From assembly GCA_016712525.1 (NCBI GenBank), contig JADJQX010000007.1, positions 868,001-932,000 of the forward strand: a DNA stretch of 64,000 nucleotides, written 5' to 3'. Positions 8,909-16,950 of the stretch are shown piece by piece; the stretch's first letter is position 1; the number at the start of each line of letters is the position of its first letter. The position numbers and the translations under genes are program-made. The notes beneath the pieces were generated by a model. That model did no database searches, was not told the origin of the DNA, and saw only the letters and a list, made by a program, of their open reading frames with translations. This stretch comes from Myxococcales bacterium (GTDB lineage: Bacteria > Myxococcota_A > Polyangia > Polyangiales > Polyangiaceae).

Positions 8909-9904
8909 TCAGGGGGACTCGGCGTCGGCGCAGCAGCGGAACCCCGTGGAGTAGTCGTGGTAGACCGCGTTGTGGGCGGTCGTGCGGTAGCCGCAGCCGT
9001 CTCCGTTGAGGTGGGTGTCTTGGTAGTACCCGCCCTGGAAGGTGCCGGCCGGATCGTCGACCCACTCGTGGATGTTGCCGACCATGTCGTAGACGCCGTA
9101 GCCGTTGGTGCAGCCGGCGTGGGAGCCGGTCTCGGCGAGGGTGCCTTCGACCTGGTTGAGCTTCTCGTCGTTCAGCTGATCCCAGCCCCAGGTCTTGGCC
9201 GCGAGGGGGAAGATGACGCCGATGGGGCTTCGGCCGTGGTCGTTGCAGCGGCCCTCTTCCTTCTTTTCGCCGTAGCCCCAGGTGGTCTGCTCGGGGCCCA
9301 TGCAGGCCTTTCGCCACTCTTGAGGTTTGCAGAGGCGCTTTCCGGAGGCCTTGCAGGCGGCTTGAGCCTGTTTCTCGCTGATGTGCGCCTGCGGCTTCAC
9401 GCCGGGCAGGCTCACGGCGCGCACCTCGTGCCCCTCCATGCCGAGGAAGTACGGGTAGGCCTTCTGCTCGCCGGAGGGGAGCACCTCGACCAGGGAAGCC
9501 TCGTAGCGGTCGATGCAGTACTTGCCATCGATGCTGGCCATGCCGGCCGGGCACGGGCCCCGGGACGACGCGAGCGGGGAGGCTTGCGGCTCGAGCAAGG
9601 AGCCCGAACGGACGCCCTCCGCGTTACGCGGCTCGGCTACGAGCTTGAGGCCGTCTCCGAAGGACGCGACGTGGGCGTTCTTCGCGGACGGGCTCGAGGT
9701 GAACGCCCGGTGCAGCGCATTCTGGGTGGGGAGAGCCGGCCCTTCGCCGCTCGAACCGGGGGCGGGCTTGGTGCAGCCCGAGAGACTCGCCGAAACTGCC
9801 AAGGCAGAAACCAGAGCGGGCACGATCCAGAGCGCCCTGGCGAGGGGGGCGTTCGTGGAGAGGGAATCGTCGTGCCCAGGCAGGGCGTTCCGGGAAAGTC
9901 TCAA
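8909..9904 (-). CDS. Formylglycine-generating-enzyme (SUMF1)-domain lipoprotein
   Basis: 331 residues. The TTG start at 9904 is supported by a near-perfect Shine-Dalgarno (GGAGGT, complement of 9910-9915) five bases upstream. A signal peptide ends in lipobox Cys44. Residues about 117-327 form an FGE-sulfatase (SUMF1) domain, recognised by the opening segment around CIDRYEAS, the CKPQEWRKAC segment, the GYGVYDMVGNIHEW core and the terminal GFRCC. In bacteria this fold is used both by true formylglycine-generating enzymes and by many binding or structural proteins; no sulfatase gene lies nearby. It is exported and lipid-anchored, so a substrate-binding role in the envelope is as likely as catalysis. 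Confidence 0.87.
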   Translation of the reverse strand: MRLSRNALPGHDDSLSTNAPLARALWIVPALVSALAVSASLSGCTKPAPGSSGEGPALPTQNALHRAFTSSPSAKNAHVASFGDGLKLVAEPRNAEGVRSGSLLEPQASPLASSRGPCPAGMASIDGKYCIDRYEASLVEVLPSGEQKAYPYFLGMEGHEVRAVSLPGVKPQAHISEKQAQAACKASGKRLCKPQEWRKACMGPEQTTWGYGEKKEEGRCNDHGRSPIGVIFPLAAKTWGWDQLNDEKLNQVEGTLAETGSHAGCTNGYGVYDMVGNIHEWVDDPAGTFQGGYYQDTHLNGDGCGYRTTAHNAVYHDYSTGFRCCADAESP

Positions 9905-10150
9905 CCGCTACCTCCGGGATACGGCCGACGGGTATGACCCGGCAGCCCTAGGGCCGCGAAACAATCTTCGCGACGCCCTCGGGTGTACCGGTCGGTTTCC
10001 GGCAGGGAAATCAAAAACGGCCCAGGCCCTTCAATAAGGTGCGACCCCGCGGCACATGGACTTTCACTGTCCTCCAGCGGATCTGGCGCTCGAAGTGCCA
10101 TTTAAGGTTGATGTCTAAGTGCTTGAAATCACGTAGACACCAAGGCCGCG
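9905..10150. other. Intergenic region upstream of the SUMF1-domain gene
   Basis: About 245 bases between two minus-strand genes, visibly less GC-rich than the genes around it, especially 10070-10140. I see no tRNA, no coding frame with a credible start and no strong promoter match. It must hold the promoter for the 8909-9904 gene and possibly the end of the lipase transcript. Confidence 0.4.
9910..9915 (-). promoter_or_regulatory. Ribosome binding site fixing a TTG start
   Basis: On the minus strand GGAGGT lies five bases before the TTG at 9904. It is one of the strongest Shine-Dalgarno matches in the window and decides the start of the SUMF1-domain gene. Confidence 0.75.
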
Positions 10151-11290
10151 TCAGAGCAGCATTCCTCGAACGACGGACTGCGTCATGGCGGCGAAGTCGG
10201 CGCGGTCGAATTGGGCGCCGCTCGTGAGCCAATCCGAGTGCGCGATCTCCTCGATCGAGGATCCGGCGAGCGGGCCATGGAAGTGGCCGAGCACGTCGAG
10301 GTGGTCGGCGTGCCCGGCCCAAACGACGTCTCCCCAGACCTGCGAGAGCACCGGCACGACGCCGTCGTTCGAACGGGCGCCAGGGAGCCGTCCGATGCCC
10401 TCGTCGAGGAGGCGCTCGGTGGACGGGGCGAGCACGGCGGCCGCGCACGGGTAGGTGTCGTCGTAGCGGGCCGTGATGCCGTAGAGCGTCGTGAAGAGGG
10501 CGTGGGAGAGCATGCGCCACGGGGAGAGCGCGTGTTTGGCCAGGCCGAGCGCGGTCGGAGGGGGCGCAGCGCCGACCACGCACTGGTACCGGACGCCCGC
10601 GCGGTCCTCCACGCCGGCCTGGAAGAGGTCCATGGCCTCCGGCGTGAGCTGGATCACGGCGCCCTGGTCGCCCTTGATCGCGTCGAGGTACGCGCGGACC
10701 TCGCGGCTCTTCGCGGGCTCGAGCACCCCGAGGAGGGACTCGGTGAGGCGGCCGAGCATGTCGACCTCGAGCCCGAACGCCTTGTCCATGCGGCCGACCC
10801 CGAGGACGAGCGCGCTCGCCACGGTGAGCGGGGGGGCCGACAGCGTGAGGGCGACGAAGGTGAAGGCGCTCACGGCGTAGAGCATCTGCTGGCCGGCCTT
10901 CGTGGCGAAGAAGCTCGCGAGCGGCGTGCCGTAGTGCGGCGTGTTCATGGTCGTCACCGAGCGGAGGCGCGGGATCCAGTCGCGGGTGTGCGGTCCCGTG
11001 GGGAGCCGAGCCGACGGGGAGGCCACGAGGCGGGCGTCGAGGCCGCCGGTCGAGTGCCCGACGAGGTGAATGTCGTCGTGGGGGCCGGACGTCTCGGCCA
11101 CGGCCTCGGCGAGCCGTGCGGCGCGCCTGCGGATGGACGCGGTCGGCGGCACGTCGACCACGTGCACCTCGGCGTCGAGGCCGAGGTACTTGAGCTCGTC
11201 GAGGAGGGCGGACCGCAGGTGCGCGAAGTACCCGAAGGCGCCGAGCTCGGCGAACCCGAACATCCCGGGAGAGAGGTACACCCGATGCAT
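10151..11290 (-). CDS. Lipase-like alpha/beta hydrolase
   Basis: 379 residues with an alpha/beta-hydrolase fold. The nucleophile elbow is GHSTGG with Ser80, preceded by a hydrophobic strand, and a hydrophobic stretch follows at about 135-165. It looks like triacylglycerol-lipase or PGAP1-like esterases that act on lipids or acyl esters. There is no signal peptide at the ATG (11290), so it is probably cytoplasmic or peripherally membrane-associated. It lies 87 bases after the ABC permease gene on the same strand and could be co-transcribed with it. Short direct repeats (11355-11381) sit in the gap. Confidence 0.78.
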   Translation of the reverse strand: MHRVYLSPGMFGFAELGAFGYFAHLRSALLDELKYLGLDAEVHVVDVPPTASIRRRAARLAEAVAETSGPHDDIHLVGHSTGGLDARLVASPSARLPTGPHTRDWIPRLRSVTTMNTPHYGTPLASFFATKAGQQMLYAVSAFTFVALTLSAPPLTVASALVLGVGRMDKAFGLEVDMLGRLTESLLGVLEPAKSREVRAYLDAIKGDQGAVIQLTPEAMDLFQAGVEDRAGVRYQCVVGAAPPPTALGLAKHALSPWRMLSHALFTTLYGITARYDDTYPCAAAVLAPSTERLLDEGIGRLPGARSNDGVVPVLSQVWGDVVWAGHADHLDVLGHFHGPLAGSSIEEIAHSDWLTSGAQFDRADFAAMTQSVVRGMLL

Positions 11291-11354
11291 GGGCCCTACT
11301 GCACCATCGCGCCGCGCGAGCGGTCAAGCGCGGTGAGCGCGCCCGACGATAGAA

Positions 11355-11381
11355 ATGTCAGTGATATCGGTAGGATGTCAG
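11355..11381. repeat. Pair of ATGTCAG direct repeats, 20-base period
   Basis: ATGTCAG occurs at 11355-11361 and again at 11375-11381, the second copy overlapping the permease stop codon. A spacing of two helical turns is typical of tandem sites for a DNA-binding protein; the pair lies 65 bases upstream of the lipase ATG. This is an inference from spacing only. Confidence 0.3.
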
Positions 11382-12544
11382 CCCTTCATGGCCGCCACCG
11401 GCGGGACGCGCGCGGCCCTCAGCGCGGGGAGGAAGCCGCCGACGACCCCCATGGCGAGCGAGAACAGGAGGCCCGTCACGAGGATGCCGGGCGTCGGCTC
11501 GAACGAGAACACGATCTCCGACCACGAGGCGAAGTTCATCATCGAGATCTTCTGGCCCCCGAGCGCGAGGGAAGAGACGGTCCCGAGGAGCCCCCCGAAC
11601 AGGGAGAGCATGACGGACTCGGAGACGAACGAGAACAGAATGGCCCCGCGGGAGAACCCGAGGGCGCGCAAGATGCCCACCTCGCGGCTCCGGTTGGCCA
11701 CGGCGGCGTACATCGTGATGGCCGCGCCGATGACGGCGCCGAACGAAAAGAAGACGGACACGAGCGTGCCGAGGATGGAGATGAAGAGGCCCGTTCCTTC
11801 GCTTTGTTTCTCGTAGAAGTCCGTCTCGCGCATGGCCTGGAGACCGATGCGCTTGTCTTGCTCGACGGCGCGCTGGTAGTCGGCGAAGGCCTCGGGTGAC
11901 GTGAGCCGCACGCGCACGGCCGAGCGGATGCCCTGGCGGCCGAAGGAGCTCCGCACCGTGTCGAGGGCGACCCAGACCTCCGACTCGTGCGACGAGCCCC
12001 CGTCCTCGAAGATGCCGACCACCGTGACCGGGCGGTTCTTCTTGATGTCGAACGTCTGCCCGAGGTCCATCCCCCGGAAGCGCCCGCGGACCCGCTGGCC
12101 CACGATGGCCTCGTCCGCGCCGGGCCTCGGGGCGCGGCCCTCGACCACGTGCACGCTCGGTCGGAAGGTGAGGACGTCGTCGGTCACGCCCCGGATTTGG
12201 AGGTTCGTCACCCCGACCGCGCCGATCTTCTCGGAGGCCGTCACCACGACGACCTCGGCCGCGGAGAGCGGAGCGCCGTCCGGGCCACGCTTCACCTGGG
12301 GGAGCGACGTGAGCACGCCGACCTGCGCGTCCTCGAGGGTGCTCCCGAGCTCGTTGTCGGAGCCTTTGCGCAGGACGATGGCCACGTCCGCATGGCCCGA
12401 GGCGCCGAGCGTCTTCCGGATGCCGTTGGAGAGCATCATCGCGACGGCGAGCACGAACACGACGAGCCCGATGCCGAGCGCGGTGGCGAGCGTGGTGGCC
12501 TTGCGGACGGCCAAGCTGCGAAAGTTGTATCGTATCGGAACCAT
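11378..12544 (-). CDS. ABC transporter permease, MacB/FtsX type (second permease)
   Basis: 388 residues. One transmembrane helix near the N-terminus (about 18-42), a large periplasmic MacB-like domain (about 45-255), then three helices in the FtsX-type C-terminal domain (about 265-385) with the characteristic EVGILRALGFSRG coupling segment. Members of this family do not pump across the membrane directly but drive extracytoplasmic events such as lipoprotein extraction or tripartite export. The ATG at 12544 lies 11 bases after the stop of the other permease. With 12556-13734, 13731-14450 and 14447-15733 it makes a complete exporter set; the substrate is unknown. Confidence 0.9.
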   Translation of the reverse strand: MVPIRYNFRSLAVRKATTLATALGIGLVVFVLAVAMMLSNGIRKTLGASGHADVAIVLRKGSDNELGSTLEDAQVGVLTSLPQVKRGPDGAPLSAAEVVVVTASEKIGAVGVTNLQIRGVTDDVLTFRPSVHVVEGRAPRPGADEAIVGQRVRGRFRGMDLGQTFDIKKNRPVTVVGIFEDGGSSHESEVWVALDTVRSSFGRQGIRSAVRVRLTSPEAFADYQRAVEQDKRIGLQAMRETDFYEKQSEGTGLFISILGTLVSVFFSFGAVIGAAITMYAAVANRSREVGILRALGFSRGAILFSFVSESVMLSLFGGLLGTVSSLALGGQKISMMNFASWSEIVFSFEPTPGILVTGLLFSLAMGVVGGFLPALRAARVPPVAAMKG

Positions 12545-12555
12545 TGCGAAATTCC

Positions 12556-13734
12556 TCAGGCGATACGCCGGAGCGCCTCGGTCACGCGGAGGTTGCCGGC
12601 AGCGCGCGCGGGCAGGATCGCCGCGAGCACCGAGAGGCCGACGGAGAGCCCGAGGGCCAAAACGAGCACATGGCGCGGGACGCCCACGTAGACGAAGAGG
12701 TTGCCGAGGTTCTCCTCGAGGTAGCGACCGAGCCCGCGCTCGACGAGCGGGTAGGAGAGGAGCGCGCCCACGATGCCCCCGAGCGCGCCGACGAACGCCG
12801 CCTCGGCGAGGACGAAGAAGACGACGTGCCCCGGCCGGAAGCCCATCGCGCGCAGCGTGCCGTACTCGAAGGTGCGCTCGCGCACGCCCATGGCGATCGT
12901 GTTGCCGAGGACGAGGGTCATGATGACCAGGATGACCGCCGAGATGATGTCGACCGCTCGGAGCACGGCGGAGATGCCCGCGAGGAAGGACGCGTTGAAC
13001 GAGGCCTCGTCTTGGCTCAAGGTCTGGGTGTCTTGCACGTCGAACGCCTTGTCGAGCGTGAGCCCGACGTCGGCCGCGTGGGACGGATCGTCGACGCGGC
13101 TCACGATCCAGCCGATCTGGTCGCGCCCGCTCGCAGGGAGGGCGTCGTTGAGCGTGTCCCACCGGAAGATGAAGCTCATGCGGTCGATGGACTTCTTGGT
13201 CGCGGTGTAGATGCCGACGATGGTGAAGGTCCATGGGCTATCCGGGTCGGCCGGGTAGATGCCGCTCTCGAGGGTGACCTTGTCTCCGACCTTCCAGCCG
13301 AGCTTCTTCGCGAGGAGGTCGCCGACGATGGCGCCGCGCTTCTCCTCTTTGAAGCGGGTAAGCTCGGCCTGCCCGACGAGCATCTCGTCGTAGACGTCGA
13401 AGTACTTGTCGCGGTCGACGCCGAACGTGCCGAAGAACTCGTCGGCGTGGCTCGGGTCTTTGCCGCCGAACCAGCTCGCGAAGGTGGCGACCCGGATGCC
13501 CTTCTGGGCGCGCACGTCGTCCACGTACTTCTTGGGGAGGGGCATCACGAAGGTGACCTTGTGGCGCGTGACGACGCGGTCCTTGGCGGCCACCTCGGAG
13601 GCGCTCGTCCACGAAAAGACGAGTGTTCTCAAGGTGATGAACGTAAGCACCGCGATGGCCGAGGCGGCGATCGTGAGCCCCGTGCGGACGCGGTTCCGCC
13701 AGAGGTTCTTGGCCGCGAGCGTCGCGAGGTTCAT
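12556..13734 (-). CDS. ABC transporter permease, MacB/FtsX type (first permease)
   Basis: 392 residues with the same plan as its neighbour: an N-terminal helix (about 17-40), a MacB-like periplasmic domain, and three C-terminal helices with a FEYGTLRAMGFRPG segment and a charged C-terminal tail. It starts in a 4-base ATGA overlap with the ATPase stop (13731-13734), so the two are translationally coupled. Two different permeases plus one ATPase suggest a heterodimeric membrane part, as in LolCDE-type systems, while the membrane-fusion protein upstream points to MacAB-type export. Confidence 0.9.
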   Translation of the reverse strand: MNLATLAAKNLWRNRVRTGLTIAASAIAVLTFITLRTLVFSWTSASEVAAKDRVVTRHKVTFVMPLPKKYVDDVRAQKGIRVATFASWFGGKDPSHADEFFGTFGVDRDKYFDVYDEMLVGQAELTRFKEEKRGAIVGDLLAKKLGWKVGDKVTLESGIYPADPDSPWTFTIVGIYTATKKSIDRMSFIFRWDTLNDALPASGRDQIGWIVSRVDDPSHAADVGLTLDKAFDVQDTQTLSQDEASFNASFLAGISAVLRAVDIISAVILVIMTLVLGNTIAMGVRERTFEYGTLRAMGFRPGHVVFFVLAEAAFVGALGGIVGALLSYPLVERGLGRYLEENLGNLFVYVGVPRHVLVLALGLSVGLSVLAAILPARAAGNLRVTEALRRIA

Positions 13735-14450
13735 GGCCCCTCGTGCGTCGCCGGGCCCTCGCGGAGACGCCCCTTGTCGAGGTGGAGTCGCACCGTCGCG
13801 CGCTCGGCCGCCATGGGATCGTGGGTCACCATCAGGATCGTTTTGTCGAGCTCGCGCGAGAGGGTCTCGAGGAGGCGGAGGACCTCGTCCGCGCTCTTGC
13901 GGTCGAGATCGCCGGTGGGCTCGTCGGCGACGATCACGCGAGGGTCGTGCACGATGGCGCGCGCGATCGCCACGCGCTGCTCCTGGCCGCCCGAGAGCTG
14001 CTTCGGCAGGTGCCCCATGCGGTCCTCGAGCCCGACGACCCGCAGCGCCGTTTGAGCGCGCCGCTTCCGCTCGACGGCGGGGAGATTCGTGAGGAGGAGG
14101 GGCAGCTCGACGTTCTCGAGCGCCGTGAGGACCGGGATGAGGTTGAACGACTGGAACACGAACCCGACGTTCTCCGCACGAAAGCGCGCGAGCTCACCCT
14201 CGCTCATACGGTCGATGCGTTGGCCCCCGACCTCGATCGTGCCCTTCGTGGGTTTGTCGAGGCCGGCGAGCAGGTGGAGGAGCGTGGATTTGCCCGACCC
14301 GGACGGGCCCATGAGGGCCTGGAAGGAGCCCTCGGGGATCTCGAGATCGAGCCCGTCGAGCACGTGGAGCGTCTCGCCTCCACGGGTGTAGCTCTTCCCG
14401 ACTCCTTTGACCGAAATGAGGATGGGGGCAGGTGTGGAGGCGTCGCTCAT
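13731..14450 (-). CDS. ABC transporter ATPase, LolD/MacB subfamily
   Basis: 239 residues, the usual length. All ATPase motifs are present: Walker A GPSGSGKST (48-56), Q-loop Gln100, signature LSGGQEQR (152-159), Walker B with catalytic Glu177 in DEPTGDLD, and switch His210. The sequence around these motifs is that of the LolD/MacB/FtsE group that energises FtsX-type permeases. It overlaps the membrane-fusion gene upstream (ATGA, 14447-14450) and the permease gene downstream (ATGA, 13731-13734), so all three are coupled. It acts on the cytoplasmic face with the permeases. Confidence 0.94.
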   Translation of the reverse strand: MSDASTPAPILISVKGVGKSYTRGGETLHVLDGLDLEIPEGSFQALMGPSGSGKSTLLHLLAGLDKPTKGTIEVGGQRIDRMSEGELARFRAENVGFVFQSFNLIPVLTALENVELPLLLTNLPAVERKRRAQTALRVVGLEDRMGHLPKQLSGGQEQRVAIARAIVHDPRVIVADEPTGDLDRKSADEVLRLLETLSRELDKTILMVTHDPMAAERATVRLHLDKGRLREGPATHEGP

Positions 14451-15733
14451 TTGGCCTTCTCCTTGATGGGCTGTCCGTCGACGAGGCCGTTCGGATCGCG
14501 GACGAGCTTCGTGCCAGGGGGAGGCCCGGCGACGAGGACGGCGTCCGTGCCGAGCGTCTCGCCCAGCGTCACGGGGGTGCGCTTCGCCTTGTCGCGCTCG
14601 ACCACGAAGACGACCTTCGCCCCCTCGGCGCCCGTGACCGCCGCGAGCGGGACCACGGTACGGACGGTGGCGCGGCGCTCGTCCTCGCGGAGAGGGCGCG
14701 CGAGGAACCCCACGCGGGCCGACATTTCCGGCCGGATCTCGGGAGGGAGGGCGTCGAAGCGCACCTTGACCTGCGCCGTCGCTTTCGAGCGGTTGAGGCG
14801 CGGACCTACGGCGACGACTTTGCCGGGGAAACGCTGCCCGTCGATGGCCTCGAGGACGATCTCGCAGGGCCCCTCGGGGCGGATCTTTCCGAGCCGCGCC
14901 TCGGGCACGTCGGTCTCGACGAGGAGGGAGGCGAAGTCGACCAGCTCGACGAGCGTCTGCTGGGGGCCCACGACGTCTCCGAGCTCGGCGGGCTTGGTCG
15001 CCGCGACGCCGTCGATCGGGGCGCGCACGGTGGTCTGCGAGAGGCCCACCGAGACCTGCGCCACGTCCGCCCGGGCGGCGACGGCGTCGGCCTCGGTCGA
15101 CCGAACCTGCTCCTTCAGCGTGGCCGCGCGGGCCGCGAGATCGTCGGCCGAGGCCTTCGGCGCCGCCCCCACCTTGACGAGCTCGTTCTGCCGCGCGAGC
15201 TGGATCTCGACCTCGCGGAGCTGCGCGCGCGCCGCCTCGACCTTGGCGCCGGCCGCGAGCACACGCGCGTTCGAGGCCGCCACGGCCGACTTCTGATCGC
15301 TCGGGTCGAGCTCGAAGAGGACGTCTCCCGCTTTGACCTTCTGGCCTTCGCGCACGGAGACCTTCACGATCCTGCCCATCACCTTGGTGCCGACCTTCGC
15401 CACGACCTGGGGGACGACGTAACCCGTCGAGGTCACCTCGACCTGAGCCTGCGAGGGGGAGAGCTGGCCGACCTCGGTGAAGGCGACCTCGGTCTTGAAG
15501 AAGCTCGCCTCCGCGCGCGCGGCGAGGCTCCCTCCTACGACCACGAGGCCTCCCAAGAGAACGAGCGCCCCGACTACCCTTCCGAAGGTGCGGAGCGCGG
15601 GCGAGCCCGGGCGGGGGGCGTCGGTCTCTGCGCGATCCGCGAGGGGAGCCGGGGGGCGCGTCTTCGCGCCGCGCGAAGATCGATCGATGCGGAGCGACTG
15701 GAGGTCGCGGGAGAGGTTCTCGTCGGTCGTCAC
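14447..15733 (-). CDS. Periplasmic membrane-fusion protein (MacA/RND-adaptor type)
   Basis: 428 residues from the GTG at 15733, which has GGAG five bases upstream; an in-frame ATG at 15820 is an alternative. After a cytoplasmic N-terminal stretch comes one transmembrane helix (about 50-70), a lipoyl/barrel-sandwich half, a long alpha-helical hairpin rich in Ala/Glu/Arg, the second lipoyl half (TTVRAPIDGV) and beta-barrel regions. This is the adaptor that links an ABC pump to an outer-membrane channel; no TolC-like gene is present in the window. It overlaps the ATPase by four bases and forms one operon with both permeases. Confidence 0.9.
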   Translation of the reverse strand: MTTDENLSRDLQSLRIDRSSRGAKTRPPAPLADRAETDAPRPGSPALRTFGRVVGALVLLGGLVVVGGSLAARAEASFFKTEVAFTEVGQLSPSQAQVEVTSTGYVVPQVVAKVGTKVMGRIVKVSVREGQKVKAGDVLFELDPSDQKSAVAASNARVLAAGAKVEAARAQLREVEIQLARQNELVKVGAAPKASADDLAARAATLKEQVRSTEADAVAARADVAQVSVGLSQTTVRAPIDGVAATKPAELGDVVGPQQTLVELVDFASLLVETDVPEARLGKIRPEGPCEIVLEAIDGQRFPGKVVAVGPRLNRSKATAQVKVRFDALPPEIRPEMSARVGFLARPLREDERRATVRTVVPLAAVTGAEGAKVVFVVERDKAKRTPVTLGETLGTDAVLVAGPPPGTKLVRDPNGLVDGQPIKEKAK

Positions 15734-15855
15734 GTGGGCTCCGGGGCCTGGGCTCGCGTCCCGCGAGCCTGGCCCGAATGGATAGCCGGTCGGTGCCTGC
15801 CTGGCAGCCCGGGTGACCATGAATCCTTCACCAGGACTGGATACTGATCTTTTGC

Positions 15856-16950
15856 TCAGTGTGCAAGCAGCTCGCGGTAGATCGCGGCATAGGCGCGGCA
15901 CATCGCCCCGACCGAGAAGCGCGAGAGCACCAGGGTGGCCGCGCGGTCCAGGATGGCTTCCGTCGTGGCTTCCGGGACGGCGAGGGCGCGGGAGACGGCG
16001 CGGGAGAGCGCGCCTTTCGACCCGTTGGCGGCCAAAAAGCCCGTTCGTCCTTCCTGGAGGAACTCGGGCACACCACCGGTGGGCGTCGCGACCACGAGCC
16101 TTCGTGCGGCCATGGCCTCGAGGAGGGCGAGCCCGAGGCCCTCTTTTCGTGCCCCCGAGACGACGAGGTCGACCTCGCCGAGCGCGGCGTGGACGTCCGT
16201 CACGTGGCCGCGGAACCGGGTCCGACCGAGCATCCCGAGCGAGCGGGCGAGCGCGCGGATCGCGGGGGCGTCGGGCCCGTCGCCGACGATGTCGATCTCG
16301 AGGTCCTGGAACGGAGCGAGGGCCTCGAGCGCGATGTCGACGCCTTTTCGCGGCTCGATTCGGCCGACGATGGCGACCCGCTTTCTCGCTGCGGAGCGCC
16401 TCGGGAGCGGGGAGAACGTGTCGACGTCGACGCCGTTCGGCACGACACGCGCGTCGCGGAGGCGCGCGCCCGCCTTGGCGAGGGCCACACGACGAACGGC
16501 CTCGCTCACCGAGCAGGACACTCGGGCGTCTTCGATCGTCGACCGAACGAGCGCCCAGCAGCTCGGGTCGTCGAAGACGCGTGTCGAGTGCTCCGTCCGC
16601 ACGATCGGCGCGCGTAGGGCGCGCCCCACACGAGCGCCGACCACCTGCGCCCCGAAGGTATGGAGATGAAGGACGTTCGCCGCCGTGCTCTTCCACGCGC
16701 GCTCGAGCCATTCGGCTTCGGCGCTCCCGTAGGCGCGCGCGAGCATCGCGACGGGGCCCTCGGAGCGCACGCGGCGGACGTGGAGCTCCGGCACCCGCTC
16801 GCGGAAGGCCTGCACGATCGCGTCGCTCGGCGAGTAGAGGGCGACCGCGTGGGCGCTCTCCGTGTCGTGCCGGACGAGGTCGAAGAGCATCCTCTCGGCC
16901 CCGCCGAGCTCGCCCGCGGACACCACGTGGAGGATCTTGGGAGGGCTCAT
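15856..16950 (-). CDS. Glycosyltransferase, GT4 family
   Basis: 364 residues. The N-terminus shows the GT-B donor/acceptor opening (HVVSAGELGGAER), the middle has the GRIEPRKGVD segment and the C-terminal half has the GT4 nucleotide-sugar site with EGLGLALLEAMA. Such enzymes add a sugar to a lipid-linked or growing polysaccharide chain on the cytoplasmic face. It overlaps the flippase gene by four bases (ATGA, 16947-16950), which in turn overlaps a deacetylase gene, so the three are a glycan assembly operon. The sugar donor cannot be predicted. Confidence 0.9.
   Translation of the reverse strand: MSPPKILHVVSAGELGGAERMLFDLVRHDTESAHAVALYSPSDAIVQAFRERVPELHVRRVRSEGPVAMLARAYGSAEAEWLERAWKSTAANVLHLHTFGAQVVGARVGRALRAPIVRTEHSTRVFDDPSCWALVRSTIEDARVSCSVSEAVRRVALAKAGARLRDARVVPNGVDVDTFSPLPRRSAARKRVAIVGRIEPRKGVDIALEALAPFQDLEIDIVGDGPDAPAIRALARSLGMLGRTRFRGHVTDVHAALGEVDLVVSGARKEGLGLALLEAMAARRLVVATPTGGVPEFLQEGRTGFLAANGSKGALSRAVSRALAVPEATTEAILDRAATLVLSRFSVGAMCRAYAAIYRELLAH

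Noticed and set aside
8909..9904. A true sulfatase-activating enzyme
   Set aside because: There is no sulfatase in the window and the protein is a lipoprotein. The fold is called, but the activity is left open.
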